Shown one piece after another: positions 13,330-59,302 of a stretch of DNA of 64,000 bases. The first letter of the stretch is position 1, and each line of letters starts with the position of its first letter. Source of the DNA: Periplaneta americana. Lineage: Eukaryota > Arthropoda > Insecta > Blattodea > Blattidae. Under the pieces are notes generated by a model that ran no database searches, was not told the DNA's origin, and saw only the letters and a list, made by a program, of their open reading frames with translations. The translations under genes were made by a program, and so were the position numbers. Location of the stretch: positions 169,105,488 through 169,169,487 of the forward strand of contig NC_091120.1 of assembly GCF_040183065.1 (NCBI RefSeq), in the 5' to 3' direction.

Positions 13330-13510
13330 GTCTACCGCTGTGGAGTAATGGTTACCACATCTGACCGTGAAATGAGCGGGCCTGAGTTCAAATCCTGGTT
13401 GGTAAAAATTATTGGTTGGGGATTTTTCTAAGGCTTTCCCTCAACCAATTGAAACAGAATTCCTGGGTAACTTTAGACATTGGATCTCGGACTCAGTTTA
13501 CCATCATTAA
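13330..13510 (+). mobile_element. tRNA-derived SINE (CTGTGGAGTAA type)
   Basis: Head at 13336-13410 has an A box (GTGGAGTAATGGTTACCAC) and a degraded B box (GAGTTCAAATCC), followed by the body motif GGTTGGGGATTTTTCTAAGG. The same family is seen in inverse at 36238-36482. Confidence 0.6.
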
Positions 13511-13784
13511 TTCAAATGTCATTGTCATAATTACCATAGCCCAGTTAAGTTCACGTGGTAGCATGCTGTATACGTACAAGAGTGCACCATTCAACGACAA
13601 AATCATTCACAGAACAGGAGTGGTAAGCACAATAAGTCTTAGTCTGCAGTACAAGCCTTTGGGCCCCTCTTCCATAAAAAAACTACAGTATAAACACTCT
13701 GTACCAGTTAAGGTTCATTAAGCTCACGTGACGTAATGGAAGCATTCACTGATGCTGAATTAGTCAATATTCATTTAATGCACG

Positions 13785-14624
13785 CATAGGCAGAGAGAGA
13801 ACCGTTTCCTTGGGGGGGGGGGGGGCAAAGCAAAACCATGGAATCCCCATATAACGGGGTTATGGGGGACATCATTTACCTCCTCCCCCTGTTGTAGCTT
13901 GACTGTGGTACAGTATATCGGAATATGATCATTTAATAAAGGTATTTTCGGGGAGCATGTTTCTTACAGTTTCTTACATTCATATTTGCGATGGTTCGGA
14001 CCAAGTTGTATAGGGCTTGAACTGTAGGTCAACTACAAATTATAATAGGGCATAACTTAAAACAATCTCTCTCTTTTTTTTTCTCTCTTATACAAAAAAC
14101 ATAATAATATTATGTTATGCATGTATCAATAAAACTACGTAAGAATGCTAACAGAAATTTTTTATATGAAGCTTACCTTCCTAAAGATATCATATGAAAT
14201 GTAAACTCTAATTATTTAATTTAATCTCGTCTTTAAGTTTACACATTATACCGGGATCTCTTTTCTTTTTTCTGCATTGTTGTGCATATGTTATTTATAC
14301 ATCTCTAAGTAGTGGCATGAACACCTGCAGACTTCTAACACATGAGTACAGACTGTTACAAAGGAAAAATTATAGTGCTTCCAATCCTCAAATGAGGTAC
14401 AGCAATTCTTATACATTCAGAAATTTAAAATAAATATTATAGTCCAGACACATGATCTGAAGACATTAATTCATAAATTTAAGCACAGAAACTTAATCAT
14501 AAACAAAAGCAAAATAAATATTTTTAATCCAATATTTTCTAACGTTAACAGGAAGAAAAAAAAAAAAGTTCAGACAAGTTTCGGGGAGGGGGGGGGGGAG
14601 TGCTCTCCCATAGCTCTGCCTATG
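13785..14624. mobile_element. hAT-like non-autonomous element, 840 bp
   Basis: Terminal inverted repeats CATAGGCAGAG / CTCTGCCTATG at both ends, flanked by an 8-bp duplication AATGCACG (13777-13784) and AATGCATG (14625-14632), one mismatch. Eight-bp target duplications and CA...TG ends fit hAT. Subterminal G runs (13815-13826 and near 14588-14600) lie at both ends in the same orientation. No transposase is visible. Confidence 0.55.
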
Positions 14625-14632
14625 AATGCATG

Positions 14633-15362
14633 GAACAATAAGATATTTGCAATCATGGCAAGAGAGCTCTCTTAGCTACGATTTCCAAATTGTGAGATTC
14701 TGAGTAGACTAATGTTCGTTGTTGTGTATCAAAGATTTGAACTCTTCATCCTCAGACTAAGCATCATGGACTATAATGTGACGTTGTTTCCTTTATAATG
14801 TGCACTAGCTAAGAAAATATTTTTTGTTAACAGGTGAGAGATTATTTTATTTCGTATGTTTCTTTTATTTCAATAACAGTTTTTAAATGTGAATTTATTT
14901 TAATATTTTCGTGATGGTTTAGAAGTGAATGCCACATCGTTTATAAAGCCTTTTTTTATATTAATAATGTAGATAACATTACTTTGAATTATTTTGTTTC
15001 TTTGCAGTCTATCATAGTTATGAGAATAAAATGTAGGCTGTGTTCGAAATTCGAAAGTATTACAGTAAAATATAAGTAGTGAATTTAATGACATGTGTTA
15101 ATGTAAAAAGATGATTGTGTTTATGTACATGTTAAATTATTTTATTACCTGTTACACCACAAAGATCTTCATGATAAGTCTGGATGATAGACGACCCCCA
15201 CAAGCTTGGACCTCCACATAACTAGCCGGGAATTTGTAGAGAAAACAAATCGTCTTAAGTATTAACTAATCTAAAAACAATGATATTTTTTCGTGTCTAA
15301 AAAAATAACTTCGAGAATTGAGAAATTTTTTACACAATGTGGTAGGCCTACAATATACTACA
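14633..15362. other. no feature recognised
   Basis: AT-rich spacer with no recognised feature. Confidence 0.4.
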
Positions 15363-15945
15363 CCTGATTACTTATTTACTTACAAATGGCTTTTAAAGAA
15401 CCCAAAGGTTCATTGCCACTCTCACATAAGCCTGCCATCGCTCCCTATCCTGAATAAGATTAACCCAGTCCCTGGCATATCCCACCGTCCCTCAAACCCA
15501 CTTGAATATTATTATCTTCCTATCTACGTCTCGGCCTCCCCCAAAAGTCTTTTTCTCCTCAGGTCTTCCAACTAACATTCTAGTTGCATTTCTGGTTTCA
15601 CCCATACGTCCTTCATGCCCTGCCCATCTCAAACATCTGGATTTAATGTTCCAAATTATGTTAGGTGAAGAATAAAATGCGTGCAATTCTGCTTTTGTGT
15701 AACTTTCTCCATTCTTCTGTGACTTTATCCGTCTTAGCCATAAATATCTTCCTGAGCACCTTATTCTCAGACACCCTTAACCTCTGTTCCTCTCTCAAAG
15801 TGAGAGTCCAAGTTTCACAATCACACAGAACAACCGGTAATATAACTGTTTCATAAATTCTAACTTTCAATTTTTTTTTAAAGCAGTCTTGATTAGAAAA
15901 GCTTCTCAACCTAATAATAGCAGGCATTTCCTATATTTATTCTGC
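15363..15945 (-). mobile_element. 5'-truncated LINE (family A), minus strand
   Basis: Minus-strand translation from about 15927 gives KVRIYETVILPVVLCDCETW and TLTLREEQRLRVSENKVLRK, then in the adjacent frame IKSRCLRWAGHEGRMGETRN, followed by the family A tail to 15363. This is the C-terminal region of an endonuclease/reverse-transcriptase ORF2, carrying a frameshift near 15670. Family A also supplies 8560-8745 and 57640-59145. Confidence 0.75.
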
Positions 15946-16029
15946 ATTTAATTTCCTTTCAAGTGTTGCTATACCCAATTAACTCAAAATATTCGCACAT
16001 ATATCCCTGAAACCCTGTATATTCCATTG

Positions 16030-16180
16030 GCATTCATCATCATCTATTTCTGTTGCTTCATCTGGAGCATAGGACTTTGGTAAAGCTCTTCCACCTGGTA
16101 TGGTTTCTGACCAGAACCGTGGCTTCGTCTTTGATCGTCGTCTTCCAGGTCTTAATCAGTTGTTTGTCTCGTTCCAAAGA
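16030..16180 (-). mobile_element. short LINE 3' end (different family)
   Basis: The minus strand reads DEATVLVRNHTRWKSFTKVL followed by C-S-R and stops, then an ATGATGATG tail near 16030. This matches the extreme C-terminus of a LINE ORF2. Only about 150 bp remain. Confidence 0.5.
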
Positions 16181-16403
16181 TCTTCATTTGATGTCAAGTA
16201 TAGTGAAGTTGATAAAAGTTGTTGCTGTCAAAGCCTATAGCTGAGCAATCTGTTATATGTGATCTGGGATTACCTGTATGTTGACATATTTCGTTCCTCC
16301 AAAATATGAACATTTTATTCTTCTGAGGCTTTTCTAATTACTTTATATCAATGGCTAAGAAAAGATATTTTTCATTTGTAAATTTATAGTTTAATCAAAC
16401 TAA

Positions 16404-16466
16404 AGGTAAAAGGTAAAGGTATCCCCGTAACATGCCATGAAGGCACTTGAGGGGCATGGAGGTAAA
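16404..16466 (-). mobile_element. SINE 3' fragment
   Basis: Contains GGTAAAGGTATCCCCGTAAC and GGCACTTGAGGGGCATGGAG, matching the 3' end of the full SINE at 35826-36120. The match stops at a T run near 16467. Confidence 0.65.
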
Positions 16467-17353
16467 ATTTTTTTTTTTTCAAAATAGACAAAATTTTTAT
16501 GTTTTTCTGCTTTGCAAGATCTTCTATTTGAGGGCAAAATATTTGTCAATTGTCGAATTTCGTGAACATAATAATAATGCAGTTAATCTAAATAATAATA
16601 TAGTTAAATTAAATGACCATTTTTGTAGATACGAGGTAACTCTTCTTAGCCATTGATATGCTGTACCTTCAATGAATTGTATAGTTTGAAATCCACATAT
16701 CCTAGAACAAAGGTTTCCAAACAAACTTTTTAAAGGCGCGACTCACTTTTGAGCTACACTTCAATTTGCGAGACACCCCTCCCCCAACTACTGTACTGGT
16801 TCTTGATTTCATTCCAAAAATACAAATCCCTATAAAATTACATAAATTCTCTCCTTCTTGGCTTCCTCCTTCCTCGTTTTTGACATCCTGGCCACCCTCT
16901 TGGAATCAGTATTTGACCTCCTATTCTCATACCTTCCAAGCCTCCTCTTGTTTCACCTCATTGCAATCTTTTGTTCTACCCTTGGAAGATCCTATCTGAC
17001 AGTGGTCTTGCAGTGTTGCATGCCACTGCATCCCTTACTTATTGTATTCTCCAACGGCATTCTATGTCCAGCCTCTTTATGGAAATAAAATTCTTCTTTG
17101 GACATTTCCACCATATTGAAGTGTGCAAATTTCCATTTTTATTTTGGGTTTATTATGGTGGTATTAGTTCCTAAAAGCACCAAAAGATGGCAGAGGAAGC
17201 ATTTTTTTTAAGCATCTACAGCGAAAACTGAGGGAAATTTGAATATGAGAGTCGAGAAATAAAGATATTACTTACAATTGAGGAAAAGTGGGCATTGTAC
17301 ATTTTAAACCCCTTCAAGCGGCATTTTAAAAATGGCGGATGGAGGCTAAATAT
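16467..17353. other. no gene recognised
   Basis: Overlapping plus-strand frames at 16766-17174 are C/T-rich and look random. No motif or terminal repeat could be supported. Confidence 0.4.
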
Positions 17354-17366
17354 AGAACAAAAACGT

Positions 17367-17807
17367 TGTTGTTGTTTTCTAATGCCAGGCGTTTGACAAT
17401 AAATTCATTTGACCTCTTGCACTCCAATATTTTTCAAAGATATTATCATGACCAGCCAATGAAGCACAGATTTTGAGGTGTTCCGAATCCATTTCTTGGT
17501 TTGAGTTGCACAATGGGCAGTTAGGGGACTGATATATTCCAATTCTATGCAGGTGTTTAGCCAAACAATCTTGGCCTGTTGCCAATCTAAATGCAGCTAC
17601 AGACGATTTTCGTGGTAAATCGGGAATTAACTGTGGATTTCGATGCAGAGAGTTCCATTTTTTCCCTTGAGATTGTGTTATCAAATTTTGTTTGTTGAAG
17701 TCTAAGTATGTAGATTTAATAAATCTCTTCACAGAGTAATACGTAGATTTAGTAACAGGTCTGTAAGTAGCAGTGCTGCCCTTCTTTGCTAAAGCAAAAA
17801 ACAACGA
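17367..17807 (-). mobile_element. 5'-truncated I-like LINE with 13-bp target duplication
   Basis: The minus strand reads ALAKKGSTATYRPVTKSTYY then PRKSSVAAFRLATGQDCLAK and CPLCNSNQEMDSEHLKICAS, nearly identical to the copy at 28166-28608. It ends in the same 3' tail (ACAACAACAAC on the minus strand). The flanks carry AGAACAAAAACGT at 17354-17366 and again at 17808-17820. About 10 bp of extra sequence sits at the 5' junction. These are hallmarks of target-primed reverse transcription; the near-identity to the longer copy implies recent activity. Confidence 0.85.
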
Positions 17808-17820
17808 AGAACAAAAACGT

Positions 17821-18226
17821 AGACAAATGTGTAAAGTCATCATTTACGTAAAAAAACAAAAATTGATTTTTTTTTTAATATTGATCAAAAATTCAGTCTT
17901 AGTGTCCCTTAAGAGCAACAGACATGGATTGGAGGAGCTCAGGTTGAACTCTCTGCGTCAATGTATATATAAGTATTCAGATACCTTACTTTACTGGTTA
18001 TTGTTAAATGACAGATTCTAAATTTAAGTTTTTTGTTACATACTTTGAATCATTATTATTGAAAAACGAAACTACAAATGATTCATATACATAACAAATA
18101 CCTAACACATACTGCTACACTGGAAAACTGGATGTGCAAGGTTGAAAGGCGAAATTAGGAATATCCACGGTACCATTACAGTATTCAGTGGAATCAGGTA
18201 TGGAAAGGTGAAACAATATATTTACA
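17821..18226. other. no feature recognised
   Basis: AT-rich sequence immediately downstream of the probable end of PDHX. Nothing supported. Confidence 0.4.
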
Positions 18227-18232
18227 TTTATT
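18227..18232 (-). terminator. candidate PDHX polyadenylation signal
   Basis: AATAAA on the minus strand, about 430 nt downstream of the PDHX stop codon at 18659. It is the canonical signal that I noticed in the 3' flank. In an AT-rich genome this is weak evidence by itself. Confidence 0.4.
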
Positions 18233-18658
18233 TAACATTTGTTTCCACTGTACACTGTTTTACTTCAGTCATAAATGCAACTGAATTTTACTTTTAATGT
18301 TGTACAATTTAACAGGGAATGACAATGTATTTACCATTCAAAATAACATTTCTGAATTGCCAATCCACAAATAGAAATAATATATTAATTTAATTTTTGA
18401 GCACATAAAATTGGGGACTAGAAAATTACTTCACCACACAGGGATCCATGTGCTGGAGTTTTCTTCAAACATGCTGCAGGTGTTAAAAAATGCAGCAAAA
18501 TTCTTGTCAAAGGATGCTTGAAAACACCCACTCTATTAACGTTTGTAACGTTACTATAAAAATCCCAATCTGCCATGGCTAAACCGATTTGCTTGCATCC
18601 ATTAAGCTAACCAGTGAACACATTAACAGAAGTTTGCCAAGTTTATACTTTTCTTTAT

Positions 18659-54582
<35,924 letters not shown>

Positions 54583-54876
54583 TTTCGAGGACGGAAGGTC
54601 GACCTTCACATGTTCTTAATGTCGGTGTACTGCCCTTTCAAAAAAAAGTTACGTATTGAAATCAAATCAAGTAATAATTATGCATTTTTAACCCGTAATA
54701 TTTCATCTCAAATCAACGTATAAATATTACTATTCAACTGAAGATTCCTCCAATAGTTATAGTTTATTAAATTAATTATGAATGCAAATCTACCACTGAT
54801 TTAGGGACGTAATTGTTACCAACACTACAGTAAACATTGTCTATCAACATAAAAGCAAGGAGAAATTGGTTTTAAA
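54583..54876. promoter_or_regulatory. shared bidirectional promoter of PDHX and SDHAF2
   Basis: 294 bp separate the two opposed start codons, so both 5' UTRs and core promoters must lie here unless further non-coding exons exist. No TATA box stands out at the expected distance in either direction. A perfect 12-bp palindrome AAGGTCGACCTT lies at 54595-54606, next to the PDHX start. Both ATGs share the context AAAATGGC. Shared regulation is inferred, not shown. Confidence 0.6.
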
Positions 54877-54927
54877 ATGGCATTAAAGCAATTAAAACAT
54901 TGCAATGTTGGGAAATATATAACATAT
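54877..54927 (+). CDS. SDHAF2: SDHAF2 exon 1: start and presequence
   Basis: Seventeen codons, [17 protein letters not shown], then donor GTAAGT in phase 0. It has no acidic residue, fitting a mitochondrial presequence. Supported by position, donor quality and frame rather than by homology. Confidence 0.8.
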
Positions 54928-56904
54928 GTAAGTCTTTTTGTCACTCACTCAATGATTTTGGTTGTCTATTAATTATTCTTCAAAACAATTTATCCGAGCG
55001 TAACCTAACCTCACTTGACATTATAAACACTATTAGTAATTTGATTATGACTGTATTATAAATGATTCTGTGCAAGAAAGACTCATTATTAAACTGAAAG
55101 ATAGACCTAAATATTAAAATATATACTTCATAACATGTCATCCTTTTTTCCAGCCATGGATGCAATTCATTCGGTCTTTCACAATTGGACCTGTAAATCG
55201 AGCGGAACACGAAATCCCTCCAGAAGAATTTTTAGAACCACAAATACCTCCTTATAAAGAAAAAACTGATGAGCCACTGAAATTGAAAAAAGCACGGTAG
55301 GCTAATTTAAGTTTATGGTGAATCTTTGATCCAGCAACACACAACATACGGGAGAAATAAAGTATTTAAATCGTTGAAAATAACCTCGAAATTGTAACAC
55401 ACTACTCTAAAGACACGATGTGATCACTGCGAAAGTTATAAACCCATCCAATCCGCTCCAAATACTTTCGTTTCTGATATACCCAACCGATGATTTTCTA
55501 AGACATTTTCACACGAAATCGTCACGCAATCCAATGGCACCACCATTATGTTGCACTACGATGGAAAGCACTCCTTTTTTCGGTCCAGGGTAAATCTATT
55601 TGTTTAGAGCCTACCTATGTACAGGTACATGCAAGGCATGTTAAAAGCCAGAACAAACCAAACCTAACCTGTCACTGATCTTCGACTTTATGAAAATTCA
55701 TTTATTTTTCCAGATATTATTTCTAAAATTACACCATCTCTCAATTTCATTTCACCATGAAATAACACCACAAATCAGATATCAGTCTGTAGCGAGACTG
55801 AAGATTCAGTGAAGTTATAATATTGTCTCCAAGCCACCAACATAGCCTAGTTGGCTAAGGTGCTTGCCTGCCGATCCGAAGTTGCATTCGGGCGGGGGTT
55901 CGATTCCCACTTGAGCTGATTACCTGGTTGGGTTTCTTCGGAGGTTTTTCCCAACCGTAAGGAGAGTGTCAGGTAATCTATGGCGAATCCTCGGTCTCAT
56001 CTCGCCAAACACCATCTTGCTATTACCTATACCACCGATGCTAAATAACCTAATAGTTAATACAGCATCGTTAAATAACCAACTAAAAAAATTGTCTCCG
56101 TGATTTACGGTTATGTTTTGAGCAATATGCATCACTATTCATGATCGTGTAAAATTACATTATCAGAATCAAAATCAAACAAATTTGTAATTTTGCTGTT
56201 TGGACTCTTAAAATCACACAGCTGTCTTAGACCATTAGTTTTACATGTAGCTACTAGACCAGTTTTGAGATGTCATAACTATTATCAGTTCTGGAATGTG
56301 CGTCTTACATTGTATTCCATATAAATATAAAGATCTGTAAATGGTGTCGGTGATTAAAACAAGCAAATCCTTAATAACAACCAATGAAAGTAAATTCTTT
56401 GTATGAGAGTTTATTTGGAAGATAAGCCTAGGAGAATCGTAACAAAGTTGATGGAAATTCTTACCTTTAAATAAACAAATGATCATTTTAAAAGATTTTA
56501 CATTATTGTTAATGCAGTACATTGTTACTAATTTTGATAATATGATGATTACTGTACTTATGCACATTTAGAGTACATATATAAATGCAGCCAGTTTAGA
56601 AATATACATTGATGAACTCTCTTTCAGCCTACTGTACCAGTCCCGGAAGAGAGGCATGCTTGAAAACGATTTACTGTTGGCAAGTTTCGCAGCCAGATAT
56701 CTTCAGAACATGACAGCAGAGCAAGTTCAGATGTATGATCGCCTTATCAATTTGCCATCGAATGACTGGGACATATTTTATTGGGCTACTGGTGTTAAAC
56801 CTACTCCAGCCGAATTCGATAATGAAATAATGCAGTTACTGAAAGAACATGTTCAAAACAAAGACAGAGAGTCTAGAATTCGACAACCAAATTTGTATAA
56901 CTGA
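54877..56904 (+). CDS. SDHAF2: succinate dehydrogenase assembly factor 2, three exons
   Basis: SDHAF2 (Sdh5) is a small mitochondrial-matrix chaperone needed for covalent attachment of FAD to the flavoprotein subunit SDHA of complex II. Three exons (54877-54927, 55154-55296, 56628-56904) join in frame to 471 nt, 156 residues; human SDHAF2 is about 166. Residues 1 to about 27 form a basic presequence ([17 protein letters not shown], then PWMQFIRSF). The conserved part runs [60 protein letters not shown] and ends IRQPNLYN; the RKRGMLEND and NDWDIYYWAT blocks are diagnostic. Introns are GT-AG, phase 0 then phase 2. Intron 2 carries a SINE. The gene diverges from PDHX. Confidence 0.95.
55154..55296 (+). 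CDS. SDHAF2: SDHAF2 exon 2
   Basis: Acceptor TTCCAG, donor GTAGGC. Encodes [20 protein letters not shown], then [17 protein letters not shown] (last codon split). The proline-rich IPPY...E...L..KRARL region precedes the conserved core in SDHAF2. Confidence 0.93.
55831..56090 (+). mobile_element. tRNA-derived SINE with 9-bp target duplication
   Basis: ATTGTCTCC flanks the element at 55822-55830 and 56091-56099. Head: CATAGCCTAGTTGGCTAAGG (A box) and GGGGGTTCGATTCCCAC (B box); body GATTACCTGGTTGGGTTTCT; ends AACCAACTAAAAAAA. Lies in SDHAF2 intron 2. Related copies at 61974-62207 and 63666-63866. Confidence 0.9.
56628..56904 (+). CDS. SDHAF2: SDHAF2 exon 3: conserved core and stop
   Basis: Acceptor CTTTCAG. 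Completes Arg 65 and encodes residues 66-156 with [14 protein letters not shown] and [11 protein letters not shown], stop TGA at 56902-56904. Confidence 0.96.
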
Positions 56905-57568
56905 ATTAAGTTTCCAAATGTGTCGAATAACAGTTTGAGACTTAGTGTAAATAGTTGCAATTCATATGTAAAGAGTGCTGTGAATCGTTGATTTAGTAAA
57001 TAAGAGTTAGATTTCCCTCAAATTTTCGTTGTATACCTAAAATAACGAATAACGAATTTCACATGTCATGTATTTGTTTTGTATATATATTATTTGTAAT
57101 TCGTTGAAATATATTTGCAAGAATATTATAGAATGAATGATAAATTTGCATTTAAGTTATAACTCAAAATATAAATACAGTATGGGATGATATTGATTTG
57201 TACTGTTGGTAACGAATCTTTAAATGTTAAATTGTGTCATATATGTGTGTGCTCGCGCGTATAATTATATTGTATGTCCCAGTTGTGGCAAAAGTAGACT
57301 GACACTTGAAAGTGAATTCTCAAAGGGTATTGAAAGAGTAGAAATGCAGCAACAGTGCTGTCACACTAACAAGAAACATTCAGCAGACTTCCCCCAAGTC
57401 GTCATGCTATTTAGTTGATACGTGATAAGTTTCATGGGTAAAACTGTAGCCTGTTATGACAGTCTCTTTTTGTTATTTTTCTATAAAAAAAACCCTCCAT
57501 ATTTTGTGACTTTTCAGAAAGGAAAATTACTGAAAAAACGGCAGGCAGAAAAAAACAGTTAAAATTTC
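56905..57568. other. SDHAF2 3' UTR and downstream DNA
   Basis: AT-rich sequence after the SDHAF2 stop. I saw no canonical AATAAA in the first 300 bp; variants such as GTAAATAAG (about 56996) could serve. No other feature. Confidence 0.4.
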
Positions 57569-57570
57569 TA

Positions 57571-57612
<42 letters not shown>

Positions 57613-57613
57613 G
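57569..57613. repeat. (ATT)n microsatellite
   Basis: About 14 ATT units. Confidence 0.9.
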
Positions 57614-57639
57614 TTATGTCCAGTATTCTTTTGAGAAGT

Positions 57640-58190
57640 TTAACTCTTTATGTAGATGAAATAATTATTGGGGATCATCAATGTGGTTTTAGGCGTAGAT
57701 CGATTATTATTGATTAGATTTTTTGTATTTGACAGATATTGAAGAAAAAATTGGAATATAAGGGTACAGTACATCAGTTATTCATAGATTTCAAAAAAGG
57801 ATATGACTCGATTAAGAGAGGGGTTTTATATAATATTCTTATTGAATGTGATATTCCCAAGAAACTAGTTCGATTAATTAAAATATGTCTCAGTGAAATG
57901 TACAACAGAGTTCATATACACGAGTTTCTGTCTGACGCTTTTCCAATTCACTACGGGCTAAAGCAAGGAGATGCACTATCACCTTTACTTTTTACTTTGC
58001 TGTAGAATATGCCATTAAGAAAATCCAGGAAAACAGAGGGTTTGGAATTGAATGGGTTATATCAGCTACTTGTTTATGCAGATGACGTGAATATGTTAGG
58101 AGAAAATCCACAGACTATCAGGGAAAACACGGGAATTTTACTTGAAGCAAGCAAAGAGATAGGTATTTACAATATATACTTAATAATTTT
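57640..58190 (+). mobile_element. LINE reverse transcriptase fragment (family A)
   Basis: Reads HQLFIDFKKGYDSIKRGVLY (motif A Asp), FPIHYGLKQGDALSPLLFTL, one stop at the junction, then [20 protein letters not shown] with the catalytic YADD near 58078. The same LINE family as 15363-15945. Coding homology ends near 58170, where the tandem array region begins. Confidence 0.8.
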
Positions 58191-58359
58191 AATGTCTTCT
58201 AACAGTGTTAGTGAAGAACTGATAAGATATTCTAAATTATTTTGTCTACAATTTTCTGTCCATTTTCAATCAACATTTCATTCAACAATTACAGGAAACA
58301 ACAAAATTATATCGAAATCTGTGTGCATGATACCATATGCCAGTCACAGTACATAAAGT

Positions 58360-59052
58360 GTTAAATTTTCTCTAAACCACTCCCTATAGATCCTCTTATA
58401 CAAACGCAATGAGAGTTTGTGTACAAAAATATATGTTACTTGTAACTCCTGTACAAATTTTAAAGAAAATCTTGTTAGAAAAGTTATTAATTCTCTCTAA
58501 AACCACCCACTATAAAGGGTTAATGCCTCCTACACAAACGTAACGAGAGTTTATTTGTACACAACAAATATAATATGCCACTGGTACCTATAACTCCAGT
58601 ATAAGTTTCGTGAAAATATGTTGTGTAGGAGAAAAGTTATTGATTTTCTCTAAAGCCACCCCCTCTAAAGGGGTAGTTTCTGTAACACAAACATAATGAG
58701 AGTTTATACACAAACAATATATGCTCCCTGTAACGTCTATAAATTTTCATTAAAATTTGTTAGATAAGAGAAATGTTATTAATTTTGTCTAAAACCACCC
58801 CTATAAAGTAGTAGTTCATGAGAGTTTGTACATAAAAAGAATATGCTACCTGTAACTCCTGTACAGAGTTTCGTGAAAATCTGCTAGGTAGGAGAAAAAT
58901 TATTAATTTTGTCTAAAACCATCCGCTATAAAGTAGTAGTTCCTCTTATACAAACATAAGGAAAGTTTGTATACAAAAACTATATATTTCCTGTAACTCC
59001 TGTGTAAAATTTAATGAAAATCTGTTAGATAGAATACAGGTTATTAATTTTG
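58360..59052. repeat. tandem repeat, about five units of roughly 125-150 bp
   Basis: A phrase like TTATTAATTTTGTCTAAAAC followed by CCACCC and TATAAAG recurs at about 58365, 58491, 58630, 58780 and 58905, with a last partial start at 59042. Each unit also has ACAAACATAA...GAGAGTTT and CCTGTAACTCCTGTA. Units differ by substitutions and small length changes. Confidence 0.85.
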
Positions 59053-59059
59053 TTCAGCT

Positions 59060-59140
59060 AGATTTGCGTTTTGACCCACTGTGCGATGGTGGACTTATAT
59101 GAGGGCGATAATAAACATCTGGGTTCTTTAAAAGCCTTTG

Positions 59141-59145
<5 letters not shown>
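59060..59145 (+). mobile_element. degraded 3' end of LINE family A
   Basis: GATGGTGGACTTATATGAGG and GGGTTCTTTAAAAGCCTTTG correspond to the tail seen at 8690-8740. The LINE's reverse transcriptase part (57640-58190) thus lies on the other side of the tandem array. Confidence 0.55.
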
Positions 59146-59149
<4 letters not shown>

Positions 59150-59171
<22 letters not shown>

Positions 59172-59262
59172 ATTCCAAATGAACTAGGAGATTTCAGTTG
59201 GAAGGCCATTGGAAGAAGAAGAAGAAGAAGAAGAAGAAGAAGAAGAAGAAGAAGAAGAAAGG

Positions 59263-59300
<38 letters not shown>
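59150..59300. repeat. (ATT)n, (GAA)n, (ATT)n microsatellites
   Basis: About 7 ATT units, a 45-bp spacer, about 15 GAA units, then about 12 ATT units. Confidence 0.9.

Positions 59301-59302
<2 letters not shown>

Noticed and set aside
16766-17174. Three overlapping plus-strand frames as coding exons
   Set aside because: The composition is C/T-rich low complexity, with no splice context or recognisable domain.
58360-59052. CRISPR-like array
   Set aside because: Units are over 120 bp, diverged throughout and without distinct spacers; this is an ordinary tandem repeat in a eukaryotic genome.
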